From assembly GCA_945871425.1 (NCBI GenBank), contig CAMBVS010000007.1, positions 1 through 64,000 of the forward strand: a DNA stretch of 64,000 nucleotides, given 5' to 3'. The notes under the pieces were generated by a model that was not told the origin of the DNA, did no database searches, and saw only the letters and a program-made list of their open reading frames with translations. Of the stretch, positions 54,399 through 61,860 are shown piece after piece. The translations under genes and the position numbers were made by a program. Each line of letters opens with the position of its first letter. Positions within the stretch are counted from its first letter, which is position 1. The DNA is from Rhizobium sp. Q54. GTDB taxonomy: Bacteria; Pseudomonadota; Alphaproteobacteria; SHVZ01.

Positions 54399-55318
54399 TT
54401 ACGAGTTACGAGCCGTTTCGTAGGTCAGGCGCTTGCCGGCGGCACCGGCCACGGCACGAGCGGTGCGCTCCTCGTCACAGATGCCGAGCTTCGCGCGGTT
54501 GTTCCGGCGGAAATCAAACTCTGCCAGATACCGGTCGAGGTGCTGAGCATCGACATGCTGGTAGATGCCGACCATGCCCCGCTTGAAGACGCTGAAGAAG
54601 CCTTCGACGGTGTTGGTGTGGACCTCGCCTCGGACGTATTCACCCTTGGCGTGGATGACGACCTCATGAGAGGCGGCGTAGGGCGGGAAAACCTCATGCC
54701 GGTGGCGCCATCGGTCATGACGTGGCTGCCCTTGGCGAGGTGCCGGTACATCTCGGCGCCAGCGCTGGTGCCGTCCATGGAAAGGGTCCGGCTGTCGCCG
54801 TTCCGGTCCACCAGGGACATGATCCGCTGGTAGCGGCGCTTACCGTCCGCCCGCTTCTTGGTCTTGGGCGAGTTGGTGACGAAAGTCTCGTCGATCTCCA
54901 CGGTGTGACCCTCGCCGCCGATCCGGCCCGAGCCCTTGGCCGGAGCCATGGCTTCCCGGATGCGGTGGGTAAGGAACCAAGCGGTGGTCATGCTGCCGCC
55001 GATGGCCCGATGGATCTGGCGGGTGCTGATGCCCTTCTTGGACGAGCAAAGCAGGTGGATCACCTGAAGCCAGATGCGGAGGGCCACGTGGCTGGACTCG
55101 AAAACGGTTCCGACCCGGACGGTGAAGGGCTTGCGGCACGCATAGCACTTGCGGAGCCCCGGACGGGTGGTCTTGCCCTTAAGGCGGCCGATCCGCTCGC
55201 ACTCACCGCAGAACGGGCAAGTCGGGCCGGACGGCCAAAGCCGCGCCTCGACGTACTCGAAAGCGGCGGTTTCGTCGTGGAAGTGGGGGGCGGAGAGCAG
55301 CGACATGGGCGACACCAT
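54399..55318 (-). pseudogene. IS1595-family transposase, element 2, frameshifted
   Basis: Starts MVSPMSLLSAPHFHDETAAF (or at MSLLSAPHF, ATG 55306). A zinc ribbon (TCPFCGECERIG ... LRKCYACRKPF) and DDE segments VEIDETFVTNSP and SHVMTDGATG are intact. After MRF the frame degenerates into Ser/Thr-rich sequence ending at 54425. The correct continuation is one frame over: PPYAASHEVVIHAKGEYVRG, EVHTNTVEGFFSVFKRGM and LDRYLAEFDFRRNNRAK, to TAA at 54399-54401. A one-base deletion in the AAAA run at 54688-54691 (TTTT on the coding strand) accounts for it. The last catalytic residue is lost, so this copy is probably inactive unless complemented. Confidence 0.85.
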
Positions 55319-55332
55319 CAGGTTATGCCCAG

Positions 55333-55361
55333 AATATGCGCCTTGCCGCTGGGTATGTCAA
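55333..55361 (-). promoter_or_regulatory. Promoter of the element 2 transposase
   Basis: On the minus strand TTGACA (55361-55356) is a perfect -35 box inside the right terminal repeat, and CATATT (55338-55333) is 17 bases away. Transcription would start about 8 bases before the ATG at 55318. Confidence 0.6.
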
Positions 55362-55374
55362 CCGTAACATCGCC
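55351..55374 (-). repeat. Right terminal inverted repeat of element 2
   Basis: Read inward on the minus strand it begins GGCGATGTTACGGTTGAC and ends ATACCC. It is flanked outward by TATAGAGG, identical to the left flank. Confidence 0.85.
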
Positions 55375-55382
55375 TATAGAGG

Positions 55383-55406
55383 GGCGATGTTTCACTTCGC
55401 GTACCC
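55383..55406 (+). repeat. Solo terminal repeat of a third related IS1595-type element
   Basis: GGCGATGTTTCACTTCGC then GTACCC matches the left terminal repeat of element 2 at 19 of 24 positions, in the same orientation, and is likewise preceded by TATAGAGG. No transposase or opposite end follows in the next 500 bases, so it is the remnant left end of a deleted element. Element 2 inserted into the flank of this older end. Confidence 0.65.
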
Positions 55407-55490
55407 AACGCGCCGACTCCAGTTGGCGCCACCGACTTCGCCCTCCTCACCCTCGGCTAGTTAGCGATGACGTCGCCGGCAGGCGACGCC

Positions 55491-55724
55491 TCAAGAGGCC
55501 GTGTCGATCAGGTCCATGCTTTCCGGGTGGGCCAGGAGCCACTCGACGGCTTGAGAGGTCTTCCGCCAGGAGCGCGCGCCCTTCTCGTCGCCCTCGAACG
55601 CGAGCGCGCTCCAGGCGTTTCTGGCGACGTGCAAGGCTCCCGGGCCGCGGCGTCTGATGATCCGCTTGGCGGAGCGCCAGACGACCAAGTCCGCTGACGA
55701 GATCTGATCGGACAACATGGCCAT
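55491..55724 (-). CDS. Small hypothetical protein
   Basis: A 77-residue ORF, MAMLSDQISSADLVVWRSAK then RIIRRRGPGALHVARNAWSA. It resembles the short helical proteins (DUF6961-like) of Alphaproteobacteria, which pair an alternating 'WRSAK..I.R.G..A..VA' helix with a later 'WRK' segment (here GARSWRKTSQAVEWLL). Function is unknown. It lies between the mobile island and the epoxide-hydrolase gene. Confidence 0.55.
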   Translation of the reverse strand: MAMLSDQISSADLVVWRSAKRIIRRRGPGALHVARNAWSALAFEGDEKGARSWRKTSQAVEWLLAHPESMDLIDTAS

Positions 55725-55919
55725 GAAATCCCCCGGTTCTGTTGGTTAAGCCTAGATGTTCGTGTTTTGTTCTATCTGATGCCGACAGGCTGCGCAAGGG
55801 CGTCCTTCGCCGGCTCCGTCGACATGTGGCAGTGCGGGCGCGGCCGCCGCCACAAGGAAGGTCGCGGCCAAGTGGCCTTTCGCGAACCTCATCGGGAAAC
55901 TCCCTCTCTGGAGATCATG

Positions 55920-56888
55920 ATGAAAATCGAGGTCGAGGCCTCCCGGGTTCCCGGCGGCTATCATGGCCCGTTCAATTGCGAAGGACGGGTCGTCATGCTG
56001 AAACGGATCGAGGCCGGCGTCCTCGACGTCGCCTACGAGGAAACCGGACCGGCCTCGGGCCTGCCTGTCATCCTTCTGCACGGCTTTCCCTACGACATCC
56101 GGGCCTATGACGAGGTTGCGCCGATCCTGGCGGCGGCCGGGCACCGGGTGCTGGTGCCCTATCTCCGGGGCTATGGGCCGACCCGCTTCCTCTCGGCCGG
56201 CACGCCGAGATCCGGAGAGCAGGCGGTCCTCGGCGCCGATCTCAAGGCGTTCATGGACGCGCTCGCGATCCCGTCGGCCCTCCTCGCCGGTTACGACTGG
56301 GGCGGACGGGCGGCCTGCATCGTGGCGGCGCTCTGGCCGGAGCGCGCACGCGGCCTGGTCACCGTCAACGGCTACAACATCCAGAACATCGCCGCCTCGG
56401 GCGAGCCGGCGGCACCGGAGGACGAGCACCGATACTGGTATCAGTATTACTTCCACAGCGAGCGCGGCCGCACCGGCCTCTCCCGCAACCGCCGCGCGCT
56501 CTGCCGGCTCTTGTGGCGGCTGTGGTCGCCGAACTGGCGCTTCGACGACGCCACCTTCGAGCGGACCGCCCCCTCCTTCGACACTGCCGACTTCGTCGAT
56601 GTGGTGATCCATTCCTATCGCCACCGCTTCGCGTTGGTGCCAGGCGATCCGGCGGTCGCGGAGATCGAGCGGCGGCTTGGGGAGCGGCCCCGGATCACGG
56701 TGCCGACCGTGGCGATGGACGGCGGCGGCGACGGCGTCTCGGCTGCAGGCAGCGCCGGAAGCGGTGCCCGCTTCTTCACCGGCCCCTATCGGCACCGGCT
56801 GGTCCCGCTGGTCGGCCACAACCTGCCGCAGGAGGCGCCGCGAGACTTCGCCGACGCAATCCTGTCGCTTGCTGCAGGACGGCTATAG
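55920..56888 (+). CDS. Alpha/beta hydrolase, epoxide hydrolase-like
   Basis: A 322-residue protein. The oxyanion motif is VILLHGFPYDIRAYDEV. The nucleophile elbow AGYDWGGRAACIVAAL has Asp, as in epoxide hydrolases and haloalkane dehalogenases. The catalytic His is in PLVGHNLPQEAPRDFA. A cap region rich in Trp/Arg (RYWYQYYFHSERGRTGLS) lies between. The ATG at 55920 (or 55917) follows a GGAG ribosome site; longer frames upstream lack support. mazG follows 8 bases after the stop, so they are probably cotranscribed. Confidence 0.85.
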   Translation: MKIEVEASRVPGGYHGPFNCEGRVVMLKRIEAGVLDVAYEETGPASGLPVILLHGFPYDIRAYDEVAPILAAAGHRVLVPYLRGYGPTRFLSAGTPRSGEQAVLGADLKAFMDALAIPSALLAGYDWGGRAACIVAALWPERARGLVTVNGYNIQNIAASGEPAAPEDEHRYWYQYYFHSERGRTGLSRNRRALCRLLWRLWSPNWRFDDATFERTAPSFDTADFVDVVIHSYRHRFALVPGDPAVAEIERRLGERPRITVPTVAMDGGGDGVSAAGSAGSGARFFTGPYRHRLVPLVGHNLPQEAPRDFADAILSLAAGRL

Positions 56889-56896
56889 TGCGGCCC

Positions 56897-57706
56897 ATGA
56901 CCCGCAACATCGACCGCCTGATCGAGATCATGGCCAAGCTCCGGGCACCCGAGGGCGGCTGCCCCTGGGACAAGGAGCAGACCTTCTCGACCATCGCCCC
57001 CTACACCGTCGAGGAAGCCTACGAGGTCGCCGACGCGATCGCCCGCGACGACCTCCGCGACCTCAAGGACGAGCTCGGCGACCTCCTGTTCCAGGTGGTG
57101 TTTCACGCCCGCATGGCCGAGGAGAAAGGCGCCTTCGCCTTCGACGACGTCGCCCGCGCGATCGCCGACAAGATGATCCGCCGCCATCCGCATGTCTTCG
57201 GCGATGCCGCGGAGCGCGACGCCGCCAGCCAGACCGTCGCCTGGGAAACGACCAAGGCGGCCGAGCGCGCCCTGAAGGGCAAGGCGGCTCCCTCCTCCGC
57301 CCTCGACGGCGTCGCCCTTGCCCTCCCCGCCCTGATGCGCGCCGACAAGCTGCAGCGCCGTGCCGCGCGTGTCGGCTTCGACTGGCCGGAAGCACGCCAG
57401 GTCCTGGATAAGATCGAGGAGGAGATCGGCGAGCTGCGCGCCGAGCTGGATGACGGGGCGAAGCCGGAGGCGGTCAAGGACGAGGTCGGCGACCTCCTGT
57501 TCGCGCTCGCCAACCTCGCCCGCCATCTCGGCGTCGACCCCGAGGCGGCGCTCCGCGGCGGCAACGCCAAGTTCGAGCGGCGTTTCCGCTCGATCGAGGC
57601 GGCGCTGGCGGCCGAGGGACGCCGGCCGGAGCAGGCGAGCCTCGAGGAGATGGAGGCGCTGTGGGTCGAGGCCAAGGCAGAGGAGCGGCGGAAGCCCGCT
57701 ACCTGA
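56897..57706 (+). CDS. mazG: Nucleoside triphosphate pyrophosphohydrolase
   Basis: House-cleaning enzyme that hydrolyses (deoxy)NTPs to monophosphates. A 269-residue tandem MazG: the first domain has PEGGCPWDKEQTFSTIAPYT and VEEAYEVADAI with DELGDLLFQVVFHARM. The second has RVGFDWPEARQVLDKIEEE and DEVGDLLFALANLARH. The ExxE-x(n)-ExxD metal motifs are complete in both. The ATG at 56897 is chosen over an in-frame GTG nine bases upstream. Confidence 0.95.
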   Translation: MTRNIDRLIEIMAKLRAPEGGCPWDKEQTFSTIAPYTVEEAYEVADAIARDDLRDLKDELGDLLFQVVFHARMAEEKGAFAFDDVARAIADKMIRRHPHVFGDAAERDAASQTVAWETTKAAERALKGKAAPSSALDGVALALPALMRADKLQRRAARVGFDWPEARQVLDKIEEEIGELRAELDDGAKPEAVKDEVGDLLFALANLARHLGVDPEAALRGGNAKFERRFRSIEAALAAEGRRPEQASLEEMEALWVEAKAEERRKPAT

Positions 57707-57725
57707 GCGGAAGGATCGACTTATT

Positions 57726-57759
57726 TTGCACTCGAAAGGTGATCCCTCTAAGGTGATCC
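57726..57759 (+). promoter_or_regulatory. Candidate promoter with overlapping 10-bp direct repeat
   Basis: TTGCAC (57726-57731) and TAAGGT (57749-57754) are spaced by 17 bases. AAGGTGATCC occurs twice, at 57736-57745 and 57750-57759, a 14-base period that overlaps the spacer and -10. A GAAGGC/GCCTTC hairpin (57767-57782) follows before the kinase ATG. The repeat may be a regulator site; this is inference. Confidence 0.4.
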
Positions 57760-57802
57760 ATCCACCGAAGGCGAGTGCCTTCCCAACGCCCTAAAGTAAA
57801 GC

Positions 57803-59287
57803 ATGCGCCTCGGAAAGTTGGGCACGGTCAACGAAGGCGCGTTCCTTGCCGCCGGCTTCGCCGTACTCCTGGCCGCGATCTTGGCCTCGCTCGGGCTCAT
57901 CCGGGAATCCGAGACGCTCGGCGATCGCATCGCCGCCTCACTGACGGCGACCAACATCATCGCCAGTTTTCCGGCCGACACACGGCGGGCCGAAAGCGGC
58001 CAGCGCGGCTACCTGCTCACCGGCGACGAGCGCTATCGCGCCGACTACGGCGCGGCCGCGGCCAGGGTGATGCCGGCTCTCGACCGGCTCGCCCTTCTCC
58101 TCAAGGACAACCCGGCGCAGCTGGCGCACCTCTCGGAGATCCGCACCCTGTCCCAGGCGAAGATGTCGGAGTTCGCCGAGAGCATCGTTCTGCAGGACAA
58201 GGGCCAAAGGGCCGCGGCGATCGACGGCCTCATTGCCAGTCGCGGGCTCGACCACATGGAACGGATCCTCCAGCACGTCGTCGCCATGACGGACGCGGAA
58301 CAGCAGGTGCTCGACCGGTACCTGGAGCAGTCCGACCGCACCCTGATCCAGCTCTTCGTCATCAACGGCCTCGCCGGCGCGATCGTCGCCGGCCTTGCGA
58401 CGCTGTCGATCTTCCTGGTGCGCCGATCCATCCGCGAGGCGAAAGCCGCGCAGGACGCCTTGGAGACCCTGAACGTCGACCTCGAGCGCCGCGTCGCCGA
58501 GCGGACGGCGAACCTCAGGGAGGCCAACGAGGAGATCCAGCGCTTCGCCGACATCGTCAGCAACGACCTGCGTTCGCCGCTGGTCAACATCATGGGCTTC
58601 ACCGGCGAGCTCGAGGCGCTCCGCAACGACGTGCTGACCCGCTCGGCCGCGGCGAACCGCATGCTGGGCCAGAACGACGGCGGCCGTCCGGAGGCGGCGG
58701 ACAAGGCGATCGGGCAGGACTTCGACGAGGCGCTCTGGTTCATCCGCTCGTCGATCACCAAGATGGACCGGCTGATCAACGCCATCCTCGAGCTGTCCCG
58801 GATCGGCCGGCGGGAGTTCAAGCCGGAAACCATCGACCTCGACAAGCTGGTGCGGACGCTCGCCGCCGATTTCAGCCACCGTGCCGAGAAAGGAAGCATC
58901 CGGCTGTCGGTCGGCAGGCTGCCGACCATCGTCGGCGACCGCCTGGCGATCGAGCAGATCCTCTCCAATCTCCTGGACAACGCGGTCAAGTACGTCCGCG
59001 ACGACGTCCCCGGCCAGATCGCCGTCACCGCCGCCGTCGCCGTCGCCGACCTGCCGATGGTCGAGATCTCGATCGCCGACAACGGCCGCGGCATCGCCGA
59101 GCGCGACCTGGAACGCATCTTCGATCTGTTCCGGCGCTCCGGCGCCCAGGATCTCCCGGGCGACGGCATCGGCCTCGCCTCTGTCCGCACCCTGGTCCGC
59201 CGGCTGGGCGGGACGATCCGGGTCAAGAGCCGCCTCGGCGAGGGCTCGACCTTCACGATCGTGCTCCCTAGGTCCCGGACGCCATGA
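57803..59287 (+). CDS. CHASE3 sensor histidine-kinase-like protein lacking the phospho-acceptor His
   Basis: A 494-residue membrane sensor. TM1 is near residues 12-33; a CHASE3 domain (RRAESGQRGYLLTGDERYRA) faces the periplasm; TM2 is near 182-205; a coiled coil leads to a HisKA domain. The H-box, normally FADIVSHDLRSPL, reads FADIVSNDLRSPL: codon AAC at 58562-58564 gives Asn254 in place of the phosphorylated His. The ATPase domain is complete: N-box SNLLDNAVKY, G1 ADNGRGIAE, G2 GDGIGLASV. A partner receiver gene, now decayed, follows at once. The kinase cannot autophosphorylate by the normal route. Confidence 0.88.
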   Translation: MRLGKLGTVNEGAFLAAGFAVLLAAILASLGLIRESETLGDRIAASLTATNIIASFPADTRRAESGQRGYLLTGDERYRADYGAAAARVMPALDRLALLLKDNPAQLAHLSEIRTLSQAKMSEFAESIVLQDKGQRAAAIDGLIASRGLDHMERILQHVVAMTDAEQQVLDRYLEQSDRTLIQLFVINGLAGAIVAGLATLSIFLVRRSIREAKAAQDALETLNVDLERRVAERTANLREANEEIQRFADIVSNDLRSPLVNIMGFTGELEALRNDVLTRSAAANRMLGQNDGGRPEAADKAIGQDFDEALWFIRSSITKMDRLINAILELSRIGRREFKPETIDLDKLVRTLAADFSHRAEKGSIRLSVGRLPTIVGDRLAIEQILSNLLDNAVKYVRDDVPGQIAVTAAVAVADLPMVEISIADNGRGIAERDLERIFDLFRRSGAQDLPGDGIGLASVRTLVRRLGGTIRVKSRLGEGSTFTIVLPRSRTP

Positions 59288-59646
59288 CATCCTTCGCCGG
59301 CTTAAGGAGACACAGTCCGCCAAGTCCATTCCGGTCGTGGTGCTGACGACGACCGACCGTGCCGACTCCATCGGCATCATCGTCACCGAGCTTGTGATCA
59401 ATGCGCTGAAGCACGCCTATCCCTAAGGAGCGCGGGGCGAGGTCCGCGTCGTCTGCCGGCAAGGGCATGCCGGCGAACCCGCCGGCCACCGGCAAGGGCG
59501 GGCTCGGTCAGCGCATCATCCGGATGATGACGACCAATCTGGGGGCCCGTCTCGACCATGACGCGTCCCACAAGGGCACGCCCATCGTCATCGACATCCC
59601 GGTCGAGCAGGACGGCCCGGCGAAACGGCCTGACGATGGATCGTGA
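59283..59646 (+). pseudogene. Composite remnant: response-regulator fragment joined to HisKA_2-type kinase fragments
   Basis: In one frame, HDILRRLKETQSAKSIPVVV then LTTTDRADS matches the last third of a Rcp1-like receiver (VLRRIK...IPVVVLTTSD). It then runs straight into IGIIVTELVINALKHAYP, the N-box of a HWE/HisKA_2 histidine kinase, and stops at TAA. GEVRVVCRQG continues after that stop. In a second frame GKGGLGQRIIRMMTTNLGAR and GTPIVIDIPVEQDGP give the C-terminal G2 box and last strand of the kinase, to TGA at 59644-59646. The middle is missing. It records deletion of at least two genes next to the His-less kinase. Confidence 0.75.
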
Positions 59647-59670
59647 GCCGGCGGCCCGGCTGAACGGCGG

Positions 59671-60168
59671 CTAGCTCGACTGCTGCCCGCCGCCACCGAC
59701 GGCGGCAACCGGCGACGGCTTGACCGCCTCGACCGGCGGCTTCCGAGGCATGGTCGGCGCCACCAGCGCCTCGACCTTGCGGGGGGCAGAGGCGACCACG
59801 GCGTCGCGGCTGTAGTGCCGGCAGTTGCCCTCGAAGGAGGCGCCGGGCTCGACCGCGATCGACTCCTGCATGACGTCGGCGACGACCTTGGCCGACTTGA
59901 GCAGGGTCACCTGGCGGGCCTTGATCTGGCCGGTGACCTTGCCCGAGATGCGCACGGTCTCGGCCTCGAGAGCGCCTTTGACCACCGCGGTCTCGCTGAC
60001 GGTGATGCGCCCGGAGCGGATGTCGCCATCGACCGTGCCGTCGATCTGAATGTCGCCGTCGCTCTCCAGGTTGCCGGTGATGCGCAGATCGGCGCTGATA
60101 ATGGAAGGCACCGTCGACTTCTGGACGGAAGGCCCACTTTCGGTGTGTTTGCTAGCCTTTGAAAACAT
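59671..60168 (-). CDS. Bactofilin
   Basis: A 165-residue polymer-forming cytoskeletal protein. The right-handed beta-helix core runs from TVPSIISADLRITGNLESDG to SIAVEPGASFEGNCRH, with hydrophobic/Gly periodicity (GDIQIDGTVDGDIRSGRITV). The tails are short and Pro-rich. Bactofilins localise cell-wall enzymes and shape cell curvature or stalks. Its ATG overlaps the 3' end of the M23 gene by 17 bases, the usual bactofilin-M23 pairing. Confidence 0.93.
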   Translation of the reverse strand: MFSKASKHTESGPSVQKSTVPSIISADLRITGNLESDGDIQIDGTVDGDIRSGRITVSETAVVKGALEAETVRISGKVTGQIKARQVTLLKSAKVVADVMQESIAVEPGASFEGNCRHYSRDAVVASAPRKVEALVAPTMPRKPPVEAVKPSPVAAVGGGGQQSS

Positions 60169-61651
60169 CCTTGCCCGCCCTGAGAAACTTGTTCGGATCG
60201 GTCGGCTCGCCGTTGATCAGGACCTCGTAGTGAACATGAGGCCCGGTCGACCGGCCGGAAGAACCCAGGAGCCCGATGGTCTCCCGGAAGTCCACCTTCT
60301 GTCCGCGCCGGACATTGATCTTATACAAATGTCCGTAGCGCGTCCTCAGGCCATTGCCATGGTCGATCTCGACCATCCGGCCGTAGCGGCTGCGCCAGCC
60401 GGCAACGACGACCGTCCCAGGGGCGGTCGACATCACCGGCGTCCGCATCGGCGCCGACAGATCCAAACCGTAATGCATCGCGGCCTGACCGAGGAACGGA
60501 TCGGAACGAGCCCCGAAGCCACTCATCAGCGTGAAGGAATCCAGAGGCGGGAACAAGGGGATGGACCGCAGCACGCCGTGGATCTTGTCGAGTCGGCGGA
60601 GCTGCGTTCCGAGCGAGAACGACATCGCGTCGAGGTTGGTCGTGGCGTCCGAGCTGGGCGCCACGTCGCGGAACAGCGGCACGAACGGACCGCCCTGCCC
60701 GCCCAACTTGGCGGCACCGGCTCGCGGCGCCGGCGGGTCCTTCGGCAGGAGGGTGTCGAGGTTGAGGCCGGTACGGCTGACGATCTTCTGCACCTCGGCG
60801 ATATCGGCCCGGGTCCGGTCGTTCAGCTTGATCATCACCTCGCGGTGGACGCGCTGGATCTCGGTGATGCGGGCTTCGAGGTCGCGGACCCTCACCTGGG
60901 AGATCTGCCCGTCTTCCTGCATGCGGTCGCGCTGGTGGGAGGCCAGCTGGAGATCGTTCCGGGTCGAGTCGAGCTGGGCTTCGACCTGGGCGGTCCGTGC
61001 CAGCGAGACCTTGAGCTCGTTTTGGAGCTGGGACATGCGGCGCGACATGGCGGAGCGCTGGGCGGCGATCTCCTCTTTCTCGGCCTCGATCGAGGCGAGC
61101 TGGCCGCGAAGCCCGGAGATGTGCTTCTCCAGCGAGCCGTTCTCGCCCCACATGCTGCGGACCGTCTGCTCGAGCTCGGACATCTTCTCGGCGACGGCCT
61201 GACGGGTCTGGGCGACCTTGGTGCGCTCGGCCTCCGACTGGCGGCGCTGGGTCTCGGTCACCTTCAGGTCGGCCCGGAGGTTCTCGTTCTGGTCGAACAG
61301 GCGCCGGAGAGGGCCCTGCTTCGATTCCAGGTCCCGGGTGATGGCCATGACGGCGAGCTGGTGGTTCGCCATCTGGTTCAGGAGGTCGCGATAGGCGTCG
61401 TGGGCCTGGTCGAGGGCGGCGGTGCGGGTATCCAGCACCCGGTTGATCTCGAAATAGCTGGTCGAGGCGAAGCTGAGCCAGCCCGTGGTCACGGCCCAGA
61501 CGCCGAGCGCGATGAACTGAAATCGCCGCGAGACGCGCAGCAACTTGGTGGAGTGATCGCTTCTGAGGATGATTTCCCGGTCTACGATCCAGCGGCCAGG
61601 AAGGGCCGCAAGGCGCTGATACCAGGGACGCGGGCTGTGGAAGGTGTCCAC
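60152..61651 (-). CDS. M23 family metallopeptidase, bactofilin-associated
   Basis: A membrane-anchored peptidoglycan endopeptidase of about 499 residues. One transmembrane helix (FIALGVWAVTTGWLSFA) is followed by a long coiled coil (residues ~100-290). The C-terminal M23 domain has both zinc motifs complete: HYGLDLSAP and HVHYEVLING. No ATG exists near the N terminus; GTG at 61651 (VDTFHSPRPWYQRL) is my best start, and a TTG at 61765 is an alternative. It is expected to act in the periplasm under control of the overlapping bactofilin gene. Confidence 0.88.
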   Translation of the reverse strand: MDTFHSPRPWYQRLAALPGRWIVDREIILRSDHSTKLLRVSRRFQFIALGVWAVTTGWLSFASTSYFEINRVLDTRTAALDQAHDAYRDLLNQMANHQLAVMAITRDLESKQGPLRRLFDQNENLRADLKVTETQRRQSEAERTKVAQTRQAVAEKMSELEQTVRSMWGENGSLEKHISGLRGQLASIEAEKEEIAAQRSAMSRRMSQLQNELKVSLARTAQVEAQLDSTRNDLQLASHQRDRMQEDGQISQVRVRDLEARITEIQRVHREVMIKLNDRTRADIAEVQKIVSRTGLNLDTLLPKDPPAPRAGAAKLGGQGGPFVPLFRDVAPSSDATTNLDAMSFSLGTQLRRLDKIHGVLRSIPLFPPLDSFTLMSGFGARSDPFLGQAAMHYGLDLSAPMRTPVMSTAPGTVVVAGWRSRYGRMVEIDHGNGLRTRYGHLYKINVRRGQKVDFRETIGLLGSSGRSTGPHVHYEVLINGEPTDPNKFLRAGKDVFKG

Positions 61652-61860
61652 CTGCAGGCCTGCTCCTCGTCGGGTTGCTTCGTCGGAGAGCGGCTTGGCC
61701 CCGGCGAACGGCCCCGACCCCTTAGGTCGACGCCCCCCTTCGTCCGCGACAGTTCCGTCCCCCAAGTTGCCCGTTCCGGGTCTGCTTGGGGAGGCACCCT
61801 AACCTCGTCCCTTCCGGCGTGCAACCCTGAAGGCGGCGGCGAATCTGCTATCTTGCACAC

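Larger units (their letters stand above)
53300..55374 (-). mobile_element. IS1595-family element 2 with a DUF3800 cargo gene
   Basis: A 2075-bp element. Its 24-bp terminal inverted repeats (53300-53323 and 55351-55374) agree at 21 positions; read inward each begins GGCGA and ends CATACCC. It is flanked by perfect 8-bp duplications TATAGAGG at 53292-53299 and 55375-55382. Contents: a DUF3800 gene (+), a small ORF (-) and a frameshifted transposase gene (-). The perfect duplication implies a more recent insertion than element 1. The insertion lies 38 bp from element 1. Confidence 0.88.

Noticed and set aside
54396-54420. GGGTTACGAG as the left end of element 2
   Set aside because: It lacks a matching 8-bp duplication and overlaps the stop codon of the frame-restored transposase. 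The ends at 53300 and 55374 have both matching repeats and TATAGAGG flanks.
54680-54695. Programmed -1 frameshifting in the element 2 transposase
   Set aside because: No X-XXY-YYZ heptamer is in phase and no stem-loop is evident right after it; a one-base loss in a T run is simpler.
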